Positions 34,401 through 49,800 of a stretch of DNA of 64,000 nucleotides are shown piece by piece (position 1 is the first letter of the stretch; each line of letters opens with the position of its first letter). The position numbers and the translations under genes are program-made. This stretch comes from Aplectana chamaeleonis. Lineage: Eukaryota; Nematoda; Chromadorea; Rhabditida; Cosmocercidae. Below the pieces are notes generated by a model. That model did not search any database and was not told where the DNA came from. It saw only the letters and a program-made list of their open reading frames with translations. The DNA is taken from contig JAPDOI010001735.1 of the NCBI GenBank assembly GCA_029168955.1, positions 1 to 64,000 of the forward strand, read 5' to 3'.

Positions 34401-37400
34401 AAATAAAATGAACGAATTCATTCGAAATTCGTTCGTTCGAAATAAAATGAACGAATTCATTCGAAATTCGTTCGTTCGAAATAAAATGAACGAATTCATT
34501 CGAAATTCGTTCGTTCAGGAAATAAAAAATGAACGAATTCATTCGAAATTCGTTCGTTCGAAATAAAAAATGAACGAATTCATTCGAAATTCGTTCGTTC
34601 GAAATAAAATGAACGAATTCATTCGAAATTCGTTCGTTCGAAAATAAAATGAACGAATTCATTCGAAATTCGTTCGTTCGAAATAAAATGAACGAATTCC
34701 ATTCGAAATTCGTTCGTTCGAAATAAAATGAACGAATTCATTCGAAATTCGTTCGTTCGAAATAAAAAATGAGACAGAATTCATTCTGAGAATTCGTTCG
34801 TTCGAAATATAAAATGAACGAATTCATTCGAAATTCGTTCGTTCGGGAGAATAAAAATGAACGAATTCATTCCAGGAAATTCAATTTCGATTCGGGAAGT
34901 AAAAAATGAACGAATTCATTCGAGAGAATTCACGTTCGTTCAGAAATAAAAAATGAACTTCAATTCATTCGAAATTCGTTCGATTCGAAATAAAAATGAA
35001 CAGATTCATTCCGAAATTCGTTCGTTCGAAATCAAAATGAACGAATTCATTCGAAATTCGTTTCCGTTCGGAAAGAATAAAAAATGAACGAATTCATTCG
35101 AAATGTCTTCGTTTCGTTCGGAAATAAAAATGAACGAATTCATTCGAAATTCGTTCGTTCAGAAATAAAATGAACGAATTTATTCGAAATTCGTTCGTTC
35201 GAAATAAAAAATGAACGAATTTATTCGAAATTCGATTCGTTCGAAATAAAAATGAACGAATTCATTCGAAATTCGTTCGATTCGAGAAAATAAAAATGAA
35301 CGAATTCATTCGAGAGATTCCGTTCGTTCGAAATAAAAAATGAACGAATTCATTTCCGAAGATTCGTTCGTTCGAAGAATAAAATGAACGAATTCATTCC
35401 AGAAATTCGTTCGTTCAAATAAAAATGAACGAATTTATTCGAACAGAAGTTCGTTCGATTCAGAAATAAAAATGAACGAATTCATTCGAAATTCGTTCGA
35501 TTCGAAATAAAAAAATGAACGAATTCATTCGAAAGTTCGATTTCGTTCGAAATAAAAATCGAACGAATTCATTCCGAAATTCGTTCGTTCGAAATGAAAA
35601 ATGAACGAATTCATTCAGGAAATTCGTTCGTTCGAAATAAAAAATGATGACGAATTCATTTCGAAAAAGTTCGTTCGAAATAAAAAATGAAGACGAATTC
35701 ATTCGAAATTCGTTCGTTCGAAATAAAATGAACGGAATTCATTTCGAAATTCACGTTCGTTCAGAAATATAAAATGAACGAATTCATTCAGAAATTCGTT
35801 CGTTCGAAATAAAAAATAGAACGAATTCTATTCGGGAAATTCGTTCGTTCGAAATATAAAAATGAACGAATTCATTTCAGGAAATTCGTTCGTTCGAAAT
35901 AAAAAATGAACGAGATTCATTCAAAATTCGTTCGTTCGAGGCAGTAAAAATGAACGAATTCATTCCAGAAATTCACGTTTCGTTCGGAAATAAAAAATGA
36001 ACAGGTAATTCATTCGAAATTCGTTCGTTCAGAAATAAAAATGAACGAATTCATTTCCGAAATTCGTTCGTTCGGAAAAATAAAAATGAACGAATTCATT
36101 CCGAAATTCGTTCGTTCAGGAGAACAAATAAAATGAACGAATTCATTCGAAATTCGTTCGTTCGAAATATAAAATGAACGAATTCATTCCGAAAATTCGT
36201 TCGTTCAGGAAATAAAAATGAACGAATTCATTCGAAATTCGTTCGTTCGAAGAATAAAAATGAACGAATTCATTCGAAATTCGTTCGTTCAGAAATAAAA
36301 TGAACGGAATTCATTCGAGGAATTCGTTCGTTCGAAGAATAAAGATGAACGAATTCATTCGAAATTCGTTTCATTAAAGAAATAAAAAATGAACGAATTC
36401 ATTCCGAAATTCCGTTTCGTTCGAAATAAAATGAACGAATTCATTCGAGAAATTCGTTCGTTCGAAATAAAATGAACGATTCATTCGAAATTCGTTCGTT
36501 CGAAATAAAATGAACGAATTCATTCCGAAATTCGTTCGTTCAGGAAATAAAAAAATGAACGAATTTATTCGGAAATTCGATTCCGTTCGAAAAATAAAAA
36601 TGAGACAGAATTTATTCGAAATTCGTTCGTTCGAAATAAAATGAACGAATTCATTTCGGAAATTCGTTCGTTCGAAATAAAAATCGAACAAGATTTATTC
36701 GAAATTCGTTTCGTTCGAAATAAAAAATAGAACGAATTCATTTCGAAATTCGTTCCGTTCGAAATAAAATGAACGAATTCATTCGAAATTCGTTTCGTTC
36801 GAAATAAAAAATGAACAGGAATTCATTCGAAATTCGTTCGTTCAGGAAATAAAAAATGAACGAATTCATTCGGGAAATTCGTTCGTTCAACGAAATGAAA
36901 ATGAACGAATTTATTACGGAAATTCGTTCGTTCGAAAATTAAAAAATGAACGAATTCATTCCAGAAATTACGTTCGTTCGAAGCATAAAAATGAACGAAT
37001 TCATTCGAGGAAATTCGTTCGTTCAGGAAATAAAAAATGAACGAATTCATTCGAAATTCGATTTCGTTCGAAATAATAAAATGAACGAATTCATTCGAAA
37101 TTTCGTTCGTTCGAAATTAAAAAATGAACGAATTCATTCGAAATTCGTTCGTTCGAGAAATAAAAAATGAACGAATTTATTCGAAATTCACGTTTCGTTT
37201 CGAAAATTAAAATGAACGAAATTTCATTCCGAAATTCGTTCGTTCGAAATAAAAAATAGACACGTAATTCATTTCAGGAAATTCGTTCGTTCGAAAATAA
37301 AATGAACAATTCATTCAGAAATTCGTTTCGTTCGAAATAAAAAATGAACGAATTTATTCGAAATTCGTTCGTTCGAAATAAAAATGAACGAATTCATTTC

Positions 37401-39359
37401 GAAATTCGTTCGATTTCGAAATAAAAAATGAACGAATTTATTTCGAGAGATTCAGTTCGTTTCGAAAATCAAAAAATGAACGAATTTATTCGAAATTCGT
37501 TTCGTTCGAAATAAAAAATGAACGAATTCATTCGAAAAAGTTCGTTCAGGAAAAATAAAAAATGAACGAATTCGTATTCGAAAGTTCGTTCGTTCGAAAT
37601 AAAATGAACGAATTCATTCGAAATTCGTTCGTTCGAAATAAAAATGAACGGAATTCATTTAAGAAATTCTGTTCGTTCGAAGTATGAAAAATGAACGAAT
37701 TCATTCGAAATTCTGATTTCGTTCGGGAAATAAGAAATGAACGAATTCATTCCCAGAGGAATTCGTTCGTTCAGAAGCATCAAAAAATGAACGAATTTAT
37801 TCGAAATTCGTTCGTTCGAAGAAGTAAAATGAACGAATTCATTCGAAATTCGTTCGTTCGAAATAAAATGAACGAATTCATTCGAAATTCGTTCAAATTC
37901 GAAATAAAAAATGAACAGATTCATTCAGGAAATTCACGTTCGTTCGAAATAAAAAATGAACGAATTCATTCGAAAAAGTTCGTTCGAAATAAAATGAACG
38001 AATTCATTTCGAAATTCGTTCGTTCGAAATAAAAAATGAACGGAATTTATTCGAAATTCGTTCGTTCGAAATAAAATGAACGAATTCATTCGAAATTCGT
38101 TCGTTCGAAATAAAAAATGAACAGAATTCATTCGAAATTCGTTCGTTCGAAATAAAATGAACGAATTTATTCGAAATTCGTTCGTTCGAAATAAAATGAA
38201 CGAATTTATTCGAAATTCGTTCGTTCGAAATAAAATGAACGAATTCATTCGAAATTCGTTCGTTCGAAATAAAATGAACGAATTCATTCGAAATTCGTTC
38301 GTTCGAAATAAAATGAACGAATTTATTCGAAATTCGTTCGTTCGAAATAAAATGAACGAATTCATTCGAAATTCGTTCGTTCAGGAAAATAAAAAATGAA
38401 CGAATTCATTCGAAATTCGTTCGTTCGAAATAAAATGAACGAATTCATTCGAAATTCGTTCGTTCGAAATAAAAAATGAACGAATTTATTCGAAATTCGT
38501 TCGTTCGAAATAAAATGAACGAATTCATTCGAAATTCGTTCGTTCGAAATAAAATGAACGAATTCATTCCGAAATTCGTTCGTTCGAAATAAAAAATGAA
38601 CGAATTCATTCGAAATTCGTTCGTTCGAAATAAAATGAACGAATTTATTCCGAAATTCGTTCGTTCGAAATAAAATGAACGAATTCATTCGAAATTCGTT
38701 CGTTCGAAATAAAAAATGAACGAATTCATTCGAGAATTCGTTCGTTCGAAATAAAAAATGAACGAATTTATTCGAAATTCGTTCGTTCGGAAAATAAAAT
38801 GAACGAATTTATTCGAAATTCGTTCGTTCGAAATAAAAAATGAACGAATTCATTCGAAATTCGTTCGTTCGAAATAAAATGAACGAATTCATTCGAAATT
38901 CGTTCGTTCGAAATAAAAATGAACGAATTTATTCGAAATTCGTTCGTTCGTTCGAAATAAAATGAACGAATTTATTCGAAATTCGTTCGTTCGAAATTAA
39001 AATGAACGAATTTATTCGAAATTCGTTCGTTCGAAATAAAATGAACGAATTCATTCGAAATTCGTTCGTTCGAAATAAAAAATGAACGAATTTATTCGAA
39101 ATTCGTTCGTTCGAAATAAAGTGAACGAATTCATTCGAAATTCGTTCGTTCGAAATCAAAAATGAACGAATTCATTCGAAATTCGTTCGTTCGAAATAAA
39201 AAATGAACGAATTTATTCGAAATTCGTTCCTTCCAAATCAAAAATGAACGAATTTATTCGAAATTCGTTCGTTCGAAATAAAATGAACGAATTCATTCGA
39301 AATTCGTTCGTTCGAAATAAAAAATGAACGAATTTATTCGAAATTCGTTCGTTCGAAAA

Positions 39360-39980
39360 AATAAAATGAACGATTTTATTCAAAATTCGTTCGTTCGGAA
39401 TAAAAAATGAACGAATTTATTCAAAATTCGTTCGTTCGGAATGAAAAATGAACGAATTTATTCAAAATTCGTTCGTTCTGAATGGAAAATGAACGATTTT
39501 ATTGGAAATTCGTTCGTTCGAAATAAAAAAGGAACGAATTTATCCGACATTCGTTCGTTCGGAATAAAAAATGAACTAATTTATTCGAAATTCGTTGGTT
39601 CAAAATAAAAATGGAACGATTTCATTCGAAATTCGTTCGTTCGAAATAAAAAATGAACGAATTTATTCGAAATTCGTTGGTTCAAAATGAAAAATGGAAC
39701 GATTTCATTCGAAATTCGTTCGTTCGAAATAAAAAATGAACGAATTCATTCGAAATTCGTTCGTTCGAAATAAAATGAACGAATTCATTCGAAATTCGTT
39801 CGTTCGAAATAAAAAATGAACGAATTTACTGGAAATTCGTTCGTTCGAAATAAAAAATGAACGAATTTATTCGAAATTCGTTCGTTCGAAATAAAAAATG
39901 AACGAATTTATTCGAAATTCGTTCGTGCGGAATAAAAAAATGAGCGAATTTATTCGAACTTCGTTCTTTCGAAATAAAAA
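39360..39980 (+). repeat. Island of substituted, T-type monomers
   Basis: Consecutive units with TTATTCAAAATTCG, TTCGGAATAAAAA, GAACGATTTTATT, TTATCCGACATTCG and GTTGGTTCAAAAT. It lies near the transition from the C-rich to the T-rich block of the array and looks like an older remnant. Confidence 0.7.
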
Positions 39981-42900
39981 ATGAACGAATTTATTCGAAA
40001 TTCGTTCGTTCGAAATAAAAAATGAACGAATTTATTCGAAATTCGTTCGTTCGAAATAAAAAATGAACGAATTTATTCGAAATTCGTTCGTTCGAAAATA
40101 AAATGAACGAATTTATTCGAAATTCGTTCGTTCGAAATAAAAAATGAACGAATTTATTCAGAAATTCGTTCGTTCGAAAAATAAAAAATGAACGAATTTA
40201 TTCGAAATTCGTTCGTTCGAAATAAAAAATGAACGAATTCATTCCCGAAATTCGTTCGTTCAAATAAAAAATGAACGAATTATTCGGGGAAAATTCGTTC
40301 GTTCGAAATAAAAAATGAACGAATTCATTCGAAATTCGTTCGTTCGAAATAAAAAATGAACGAATTTATTCGAAAATTCGTTCGTTCGAAATAAAAATGA
40401 ACGAATTTATTCCGAAATTCGTTCGTTCGAAATAAAATGAACGAATTCATTCGAAATTCGTTCGTTCGAGAATAAAAATGAACGAATTTATTCGAAATTC
40501 GTTCGTTCGAAATAAAAATGAACGAATTTATTCGAAATTCGTTCGTTCAGGCGCAAAATAAAAATGAACGAATTCATTCGAAATTCGTTCGTTCGAAATA
40601 AAAAATGAACGAATTTATTCGAAATTCGTTCGTTCGAAATAAAATGAACGAATTTATTCGAAATTCGTTCGTTCGAAATAAAAATGAACGAATTTATTCG
40701 AAATTCGTTCGTTCGAAAATAAAATGAACGGAATTTATTCGAAATTCGTTCGTTCGAAATAAAAAATGAACGAATTTATTCGAGAATTCGTTCGTTCGAA
40801 ATAAAAATGAACGAATTTATTTCGAAATTCGTTCGTTCGAAATAAAAAATGAACGAATTTATTCGAAATTCGTTCGTTCGGAAAATAAAATGAACGAATT
40901 TATTCGAAATTCGTTCGTTCAAAATAAAAAATGAACGAATTTATTCGAAATTCGTTCGTTCGAAATAAAAAATGAACGAATTTATTCGAAATTCGTTCGT
41001 TCGAAATAAAATGAACGAATTTATTCGAAATTCGTTCGTTCGAAATAAAATGAACGAATTTATTCGAAATTCGTTCGTTCAAATAAAAATGAACGAATTT
41101 ATTCGAAATTCGTTCGTTCGAAATAAAAATGAACGAATTCATTCGAAATTCGTTCGTTCGAAATAAAAAATGAACGAATTTATTCGAAATTCGTTCGTTC
41201 GAGAATAAAAAATGAACGGAATTTATTCGAAATTCGTTCGTTCGAAATAAAAAATGAACGAATTTATTCGAAATTCGTTCGTTCGAAATAAAAAATGAAC
41301 GAATTCATTCGAAATTCGTTTCGTTCGAAATAAAAATGAACGAATTCATTCAAAAATTCGTTCGTTCAGGAAAAAAAGATGAACGAATTTATTCGAAATT
41401 CGTTCGTTCAGGAAATAAAAAATGAACGAATTTATTCGAAATTCGTTCGTTCGAAATAAAAAATGAACGAATTTATTTGAGAATTCGTTCGTTCGAAATA
41501 AAAAATGAACAGAATTTATTCGAAATTCGTTCGTTCAAAATAAAAATGAACGAATTTATTCCGAAATTCGTTCGTTCGAAATAAAATGAACGAATTTATT
41601 TCGAAATTCGTTCGTTCGAAATAAAAATGAACGAATTTATTCGAAATTCGTTCGTTCGAAATAAAAATGAACGAATTTATTCGAGAATTCGTTCGTTCGA
41701 AATAAAATGAACAGATTTATTCGAAATTCGTTCGTTCGAGAATAAAAAATGAACGAATTCATTCGAAATTCGTTCGTTCGAAATAAAATGAACGAATTTC
41801 ATTCGAAATTCGTTCGTTCGAAATAAAATGAACGAATTTATTCGAAATTCGTTCGTTCGAAATAAAATGAACGAATTTATTCGAAATTCGTTCGTTCGAA
41901 ATAAAAAATGAACGAATTCATTCGAAATTCGTTCGTTCGGAAAATAAAATGAACGAATTCAAATTCGAAATTCGTTCGTTCGAAATAAAAAAATGAACAG
42001 TTTATTCGAAATTCGTTCGTTCGAAAAATAAAATGAACGAATTCATTCGAAATTCGTTCGTTCAAGGAAAATAATAAAATGAACGAATTTATTCGAAATT
42101 CGTTCGTTCGAAATAAAATGAACGAATTTATTCGAAATTCGTTCGTTCAGAAATAAAAAATGAACGAATTTATTCGAAATTCGTTCGTTCGAAATAAAAA
42201 ATGAACGAATTTATTCGAAATTCGTTCGTTCGAAATAAAAATGAACGAATTCATTCGAAATTCGTTCGTTCGAAAATAAAAATGAACGAATTTATTCGAA
42301 ATTCGTTCGTTCGGAAATAAAAAATGAACGAATTTATTCGAGAATTCGTTCGTTCGAAATAAAAAATGAACGAATTTATTCGAAATTCGTTCGTTCGAAA
42401 TAAAATGAACGAATTCATTCGAAATTCGTTCGTTCGAAATATAAAATGAACGAATTTATTCGAAATTCGTTCGTTCGGGAAATAAAAAATGAACGAATTT
42501 ATTCGAAAGGATTCGTTCGTTCAGAAATAAAAAATGAACGAATTTCATTCGAAATTCGTTCGTTCGAAATAAAAAATGAACGAATTTATTCCGAAATTCG
42601 TTCGTTCGAAATAAAAAATGAACGAATTTATTCGAAATTCGTTCGTTCGAAATAAAAAATGAACGAATTTATTCGAAATTCGTTCGTTCGAGAAATAAAA
42701 AATGAACGAATTCATTCGAAATTCGTTCGTTCGAAATAAAATGAACGAATTTATTCGAAATTCGTTCGTTCGAAATAAAAAATGAACGAATTTATTCGAA
42801 ATTCGTTCGTTCGAAATAAAATGAACGAATTTATTCGAGAATTCGTTCGATTCGAAATAAAAAATGAACGAATTTATTCGAAATTCGTTCGTTCGGAAAT

Positions 42901-45900
42901 AAAAAAATGAACGAATTTATTCGAAATTCGTTCGTTCGAAATAAAATGAACGAATTCATTCGAAATTCGTTCGTTCGAAATAAAATGAACGAATTTATTC
43001 GAAATTCGTTCGTTCGAAATAAAATGAACGAATTTATTCCGAAATTCGTTCGTTCGAAATAAAAAATGAACGAATTTATTCGAAATTCGTTCGTTCGAAA
43101 TAAAATGAACGAATTTATTCGAAATTCGTTCGTTCGAAATAAAAAATGAACGAGATTTATTCCGAAATTCGTTCGTTCGAAATAAAATGAACGAATTTAT
43201 TCGAGAATTCGTTCGTTCGGGGAAAAATAAAATGAACGAATTCATTCGAAATTCGTTCGTTCGAAAAAAAAAATGAACGAATTTATTCGAAATTCGTTCG
43301 TTCAGAAATAAAAAATGAACGAATTCATTCGAAATTCGTTCGTTCGGAAAAAATAAAAAATGAACAGATTTATTCGAAATTCGTTCGTTCGAAATAAAAT
43401 GAACGAATTTATTCGAAATTCGTTCGTTCGAAATAAAAAATGAGCGAATTTATTCGAAATTCCTTCGTTCGAAATAAAAAAAGAACGAATTTATTCGAAA
43501 TTCGTTCGTTCGAAATAAAATGAACGAATTTATTCGAAATTCGTTCGTTCGAAATAAAAAATGAGCGAATTTATTCGAAATTCGTTCGTTCGAAATAAAA
43601 ATGAACGAATTTATTCGAAATTCCTTCGTTCGAAAAATAAAATGAACGAATTTATTCGAAATTCGTTCGTTCGAAATAAAAATGAACGAATTTATTCGAA
43701 ATTCGTTCGTTCGAAATAAAATGAACGAATTCATTCGAAATTCGTTCGTTCGAAATAAAAATGAACGAATTTATTCGAAATTCGTTCGTTCGAAAATAAT
43801 AAAATGAACGAATTTATTCGAAATTCGTTCGTTCGAAATAAAATGAACGAATTCATTCGAAATTCGTTCGTTCGAAATAAAATGAACGAATTCATTCGAA
43901 ATTCGTTCGTTCGAAATAAAATGAACGAATTTATTCGAAATTCGTTCGTTCGAAATAAAATGAACGAATTCATTCGAAATTCGTTCGTTCGAAATAAAAT
44001 GAACGAATTTATTCGAAATTCGTTCGTTCGAAATAAAAAATGAACGAATTTATTCGAAATTCGTTCGTTCGAAATAAAATGAACGAATTCATTCGAAATT
44101 CGTTCGTTCGAAATAAAAAATGAACGAATTTATTCGAAATTCGTTCGTTCGAAATGAAAAATGAACGAATTTATTCGAAATTCGTTCGTTCGAAATAAAA
44201 AACGAACGAATTCATTCGAAATTCGTTCGTTCGAAATAAAAAAATGAACGAATTCATTCGAAATTCGTTCGTTCGAAATAAAAAATGAACGAATTCATTC
44301 GAAATTCGTTCGTTCGAAATAAAAAATGAACGAATTCATTCGAAATTCGTTCGTTCGAAATAAAAAATGAACGAATTTATTCGAAATTCGTTCGTTCGAA
44401 ATAAAAAATGAACGAATTTATTCGAAATTCGTTCGTTCGAAATAAAAAATGAACGAATTTATTCGAAATTCGTTCGTTCGAAATAAAAAATGAACGAATT
44501 TATTCGAAATTCGTTCGTTCGAAATAAAAAATGAACGAATTTATTCGAAATTCGTTCGTTCGAAATAAAATGAACGAATTCATTCGAAATTCGTTCGTTC
44601 GAAATAAAATGAACGAATTTATTCGAAATTCGTTCGTTCGAAATAAAAATGAACGAATTTATTCGAAATTCGTTCGTTCGAAATAAAATGAACGAATTTA
44701 TTCGAAATTCGTTCGTTCGAAATAAAAAATGAACGAATTTATTCGAAATTCGTTCGTTCGAAATAAAAAATGAACGAATTTATTCGAAATTCGTTCGTTC
44801 GAAATAAAATGAACGAATTTATTCGAAATTCGTTCGTTCGAAATAAAAATGAACGAATTTATTCGAAATTCGTTCGTTCGAAATAAAAATGAACAGATTT
44901 ATTCGAAATTCGTTCGTTCGAAATAAAATGAACGAATTTATTCGAAATTCGTTCGTTCGAAATAAAATGAACGAATTTATTCGAAATTCGTTCGTTCGAA
45001 ATAAAATGAACGAATTTATTCGAAATTCGTTCGTTCGAAATAAAAAATGAACGAATTTATTCGAAATTCGTTCGTTCGAAATAAAAACTGAACGAATTTA
45101 TTCGAAATTCGTTCGTTCGAAATAAAAAAATAACGAATTTATTCGAAATTCGTTCGTTCGAAATAAAAAATGATGGAATTTATTCGAAATTCGTTCGTTC
45201 GAAATAAAAAATGAACGGAATTTATTCGAAATTCGTTCGTTCGAAATAAAATGAACGAATTTATTCGAAATTCGTTCGTTCGAAATAAAATGAACGAATT
45301 TATTCGAAATTCGTTCGTTCGAAATAAAATGAACGAATTTATTCGAAATTCGTTCGTTCGAAATAAAAAATGAACGAATTTATTCGAAATTCGTTCGTTC
45401 GAAATAAAAAATGAACGAATTTATTCGAAATTCGTTCGTTCGAAATAAAAAATGAACGAATTTATTCGAAATTCGTTCGTTCGAAATAAAAAATGAACGA
45501 ATTCATTCGAAATTCGTTCGTTCGAAATAAAAAATGAACGAATTTATTCGAAATTCGTTCGTTCGAAATAAAAAATGAACGAATTTATTCGAAATTCGTT
45601 CGTTCGAAATAAAAAATGAACGAATTTATTCGAAATTCGTTCGTTCGAAATGAAAAATGAACGAATTTATTCGAAATTCGTTCGTTCGAAATAAAATGAA
45701 CGAATTTATTCGAAATTCGTTCGTTCGAAATAAAAATGAACGAATTTATTCGAAATTCGTTCGTTCGGAAATAAAAAATGAACGAATTTATTCGAAATTC
45801 GTTCGTTCGAAATAAAAAATGAACGAATTTATTCGAAATTCGTTCGTTCGAAATAAAATGAACGAATTCATTCGAAATTCGTTCGTTCGAAATAAAAAAT

Positions 45901-48900
45901 GAACGAATTTATTCGAAATTCGTTCGTTCGAAATAAAATGAACGAATTCATTCGAAATTCGTTCGTTCGAAATAAAATGAACGAATTTATTCGAAATTCG
46001 TTCGTTCGAAATAAAATGAACGAATTCATTCCGAAATTCGTTTGTTCGAAATAAAAAATGAACGAATTCATTCGAAATTCGTTCGTTCGAAATTAAAAAT
46101 GAACGAAATTATTCGAAATTCGTTCGTTCGAAATTAAAAATGAACGAATTCATTCGAAATTCGTTCGTTCGAAATAAAAAATGAACGAATTTATTCGAAA
46201 TTCGTTCGTTCGAAATTAAAAATGAACGAATTTATTCGAAATTCGTTCGTTCGAAATAAAAAATGAACGAATTTATTCGAAATTCGTTCGTTCGAAATAA
46301 AAAATGAACGAATTTATTCGAAATTCGTTCGTTCGAAATAAAAAATGAACGAATTCATTCGAAATTCGTTCGTTCGAAATAAAAAATGAACGAATTCATT
46401 CGAAATTCGTTCGTTCGAAATCAAAAATGAACGAATTCATTCGAAATTCGTTCGTTCGAAATCAAAAATGAACGAATTCATTCGAAATTCGTTCCTTCGA
46501 AATCAAAAATGAACGAATTTATTCGAAATTCGTTCGTTCGAAATAAAAAATGAACGAATTCATTCGAAATTCGTTCGTTCGAAATAAAAAATGAACGAAT
46601 TCATTCGAAATTCGTTCGTTCGAAATAAAAAATGAACGAATTCATTCGAAATTCGTTCGTTCGAAATAAAAAATGAACGAATTCATTCGAAATTCGTTCG
46701 TTCGAAAAATAAAATGAACGAATTTATTCGAAATTCGTTCGTTCGAAATAAAAAATGAACGAATTTATTCCGAAATTCGTTCGTTCGAAATAAAAAATGA
46801 ACGAATTTATTCGAAATTCGTTCGTTCGAAATAAAATGAACGAATTTAATCGAAATTCGTTCGTTTGAAATAAAAAATCAACCAATTTATTCAAAATTCG
46901 ATCGTTCGAAATAAAAAAATGAACGAACTTATTCGAAATTCGTTCGTTCGAAATAAAAAATGAACGAATTTATTCGAAATTCGTTCGTTCGAAATAAAAT
47001 GAACGAATTTATTCGAAATTCGTTCGTTCGAAATAAAATGAACGAATTCATTCGAAATTCGTTCGTTCGAAATAAAATGAACGAATTTATTCGAAATTCG
47101 TTCGTTCGAAATAAAATGAACGAATTTATTCGAAATTCGTTCGTTCGAAATAAAATGAACGAATTTATTCGAAATTCGTTCGTTCGAAATAAAATGAACG
47201 AATTTATTCGAAATTCGTTCGTTCGAAATAAAATGAACGAATTTATTCGAAATTCGTTCGTTCGAAATAAAAATGAACGAATTTATTCGAAATTCGTTCG
47301 TTCGAAATAAAATGAACGAATTCATTCGAAATTCGTTCGTTCGAAATAAAAATGAACGAATTTATTCGAAATTCGTTCGTTCGAAATAAAATGAACGAAT
47401 TCATTCGAAATTCGTTCGTTCGAAATAAAATGAACTAATTCATTCGAAATTCGTTCGTTCCGAAAAAAAATGAACGAATTTATTCGAAATTCGTTCGTTC
47501 GAAATAAAAAATGAACGAATTCATTCGAAATTCGTTCGTTCGAAATAAAAAATGAACGAATTTATTCGAAATTCGTTCGTTCGAAATAAAAAATGAACGA
47601 ATTCATTCGAAATTCGTTCGTTCGAAATAAAAAAATGAACGAATTTATTCGAAATTCGTTCGTTCGAAATAAAAAATGAACGAATTTATTCGAAATTCGT
47701 TCGTTCGAAATAAAAAATGAACGAATTCATTCGAAATTCGTTCGTTCGAAATCAAAAATGAACGAATTCATTCGAAATTCGTTCGTTCGAAATAAAAAAA
47801 TGAACGAATTCATTCGAAATTCGTTCGTTCGAAATAAAAAAATGAACGAATTTATTCGAACTTCGTTCTTTCGAAATAAAAAATGAACGAATTTATTCGA
47901 AATTCGTTCGTTCGAAATAAAAAATGAACGAATTTATTCGAAATTCGTTCGTTCGAAATAAAAAATGAACGAATTTATTCAAAATTCGTTCGTTCGAAAA
48001 AAAAAATGAACGAATTTATTCGAAATTCGTTCGTTGGAAATAAAAAATGAACGAATTTATTCGAAATTCGTTCGTTCGAAATAAAAATGAACGAATTCAT
48101 TCGAAATTCGTTCGTTCGAAATAAAATGAACGAATTTATTCGAAATTCGTTCGTTCAAAATAAATATGAACGAATTTATTCGAAATTCGTTCGTTCGAAA
48201 TGAAAAATGAACGAATTTATTCGAAATTCGTTCGTTCGAAATAAAAAATGAACGAATTCATTCGAAATTCTTTGTTTCGAAATAAAAAATGAACGAATTT
48301 ATTCGAAATTCGTTCGTTCGAAATGAAAAATGACGAATTTATTCGAAATTCGTTCGTTCGAAATAAAAAATGAACGAATTCATTCGAAATTCGTTCGTTC
48401 GAAATAAAAAATGAACGAATTTATTCGAAATTCGTTCGTTCAAAATAAAAAATGAACGAATTTATTCGAAATTCGTTCGTTCGAAATAAAAAATGAACGA
48501 ATTCATTCGAAATTCGTTCGTTCGAAATAAAAAATGAACGAATTTATTCGAAATTCGTTCGTTCGAAATAAAAAATGAACGAATTCATTCGAAATTCGTT
48601 CGTTCGAAATAAAAAATGAACGAATTTATTCGAAATTCGTTCGTTCGAAATAAAAAATGAACGAATTTATTCGAAATTCGTTCGTTCGAAATAAAATTGA
48701 ACAAATTTATTCGAAATTCGTTCGTTCGAAATAAAATGAACGAATTCATTCGAAATTCGTTCGTTCGAAATAAAAAATGAACAGATTCATTCGAAATTCG
48801 TTCGTTCGAAATAAAATGAACGAATTTATTCGAAATTCGTTCGTTCGAAATAAAAAATGAACGAATTTATTCGAAATTCGTTCGTTCGAAATAAAATCAA

Positions 48901-49639
48901 CGAATTCATTCGAAATTTGTTCGTTCGAAATAAAAGTCGAACGAATTTATTCGAACTTCGTTCGTTCGAAATGAAAAATGAACGAATTTATTCGAAATTC
49001 GTTCGTTCGAAATAAAAAATGAACGAATTCATTCGAAATTCGTTCGTTCGAAATGAAAAATGAACGAATTTATTCGAAATTCGTTCGTTCGAAATAAAAT
49101 GAACGAATTCATTCGAAATTCGTTCGTTCGAAATAAAAATGAACGAATTTATTCGAAATTCGTTCGTTCGAAATAAAAAATGAACGAATTTATTCGAAAT
49201 TCGTTCGTTCGAAATAAAAAATGAACGAATTCATTCGAAATTCGTTCGTTCGAAATAAAATGAACGAATTTATTCGAAATTCGTTCGTTCGAAATAAAAT
49301 GAACGAATTCATTCGAAATTCGTTCGTTCGAAATAAAAAATGAACGAATTTATTCGAAATTCGTTCGTTCGAAATAAAAATGAACGAATTCATTCGAAAT
49401 TCGTTCGTTCGAAATAAAATGAACGAATTTATTCGAAATTCGTTCGTTCGAAAAATAAAATGAACGAATTCATTCGAAATTCGTTCGTTCGAAATAAAAT
49501 GAACGAATTCATTCGAAATTCGTTCGTTCGAAATAAAAAATGAACGAATTTATTCGAAATTCGTTCGTTCGAAATAAAATGAACGAATTTATTCGAAATT
49601 CGTTCGTTCGAAATAAAAATGAACGAATTCATTCGAAAT

Positions 49640-49800
49640 TCGTTCGTTCGAAATAAGAAATGAACGAATTCATTCGAAATTCGTTCGTTCGAAATAAGAA
49701 ATGAACGAATTCATTCGAAATTCGTTCGTTCGAAATAAGAAATGAACGAATTCATTCGAAATTCGTTCGTTCGAAATAAGAAATGAACGAATTCATTCGA
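49640..49800 (+). repeat. Local burst of an AATAAGAAATG monomer
   Basis: Four consecutive 41-bp C-type units carry G inside the A-tract (AATAAGAAATGAACG, from about 49656 to 49790). This is a recent single-monomer amplification, next to a unit of the 34-kb island type (GAACGATTTCATTCAAAATC, 49828). Confidence 0.85.

Larger units (their letters stand above)
20430..43400 (+). repeat. Satellite zone with dense CG-centred indels
   Basis: Monomers here carry TTCAGAAAT, TTCAGGAAAT, TTCGGAAAT, TTCGAGAAT, CATTCCGAAAT, GAACAGATT or GAACGGAATT in place of the standard words. Scattered cases start near 18.1 kb, density peaks at about 27.2-28.0 and 34.7-38.0 kb, and falls off after 43.4 kb. The changes are small insertions or shuffles at CG dinucleotides rather than random substitutions. 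Confidence 0.8.
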
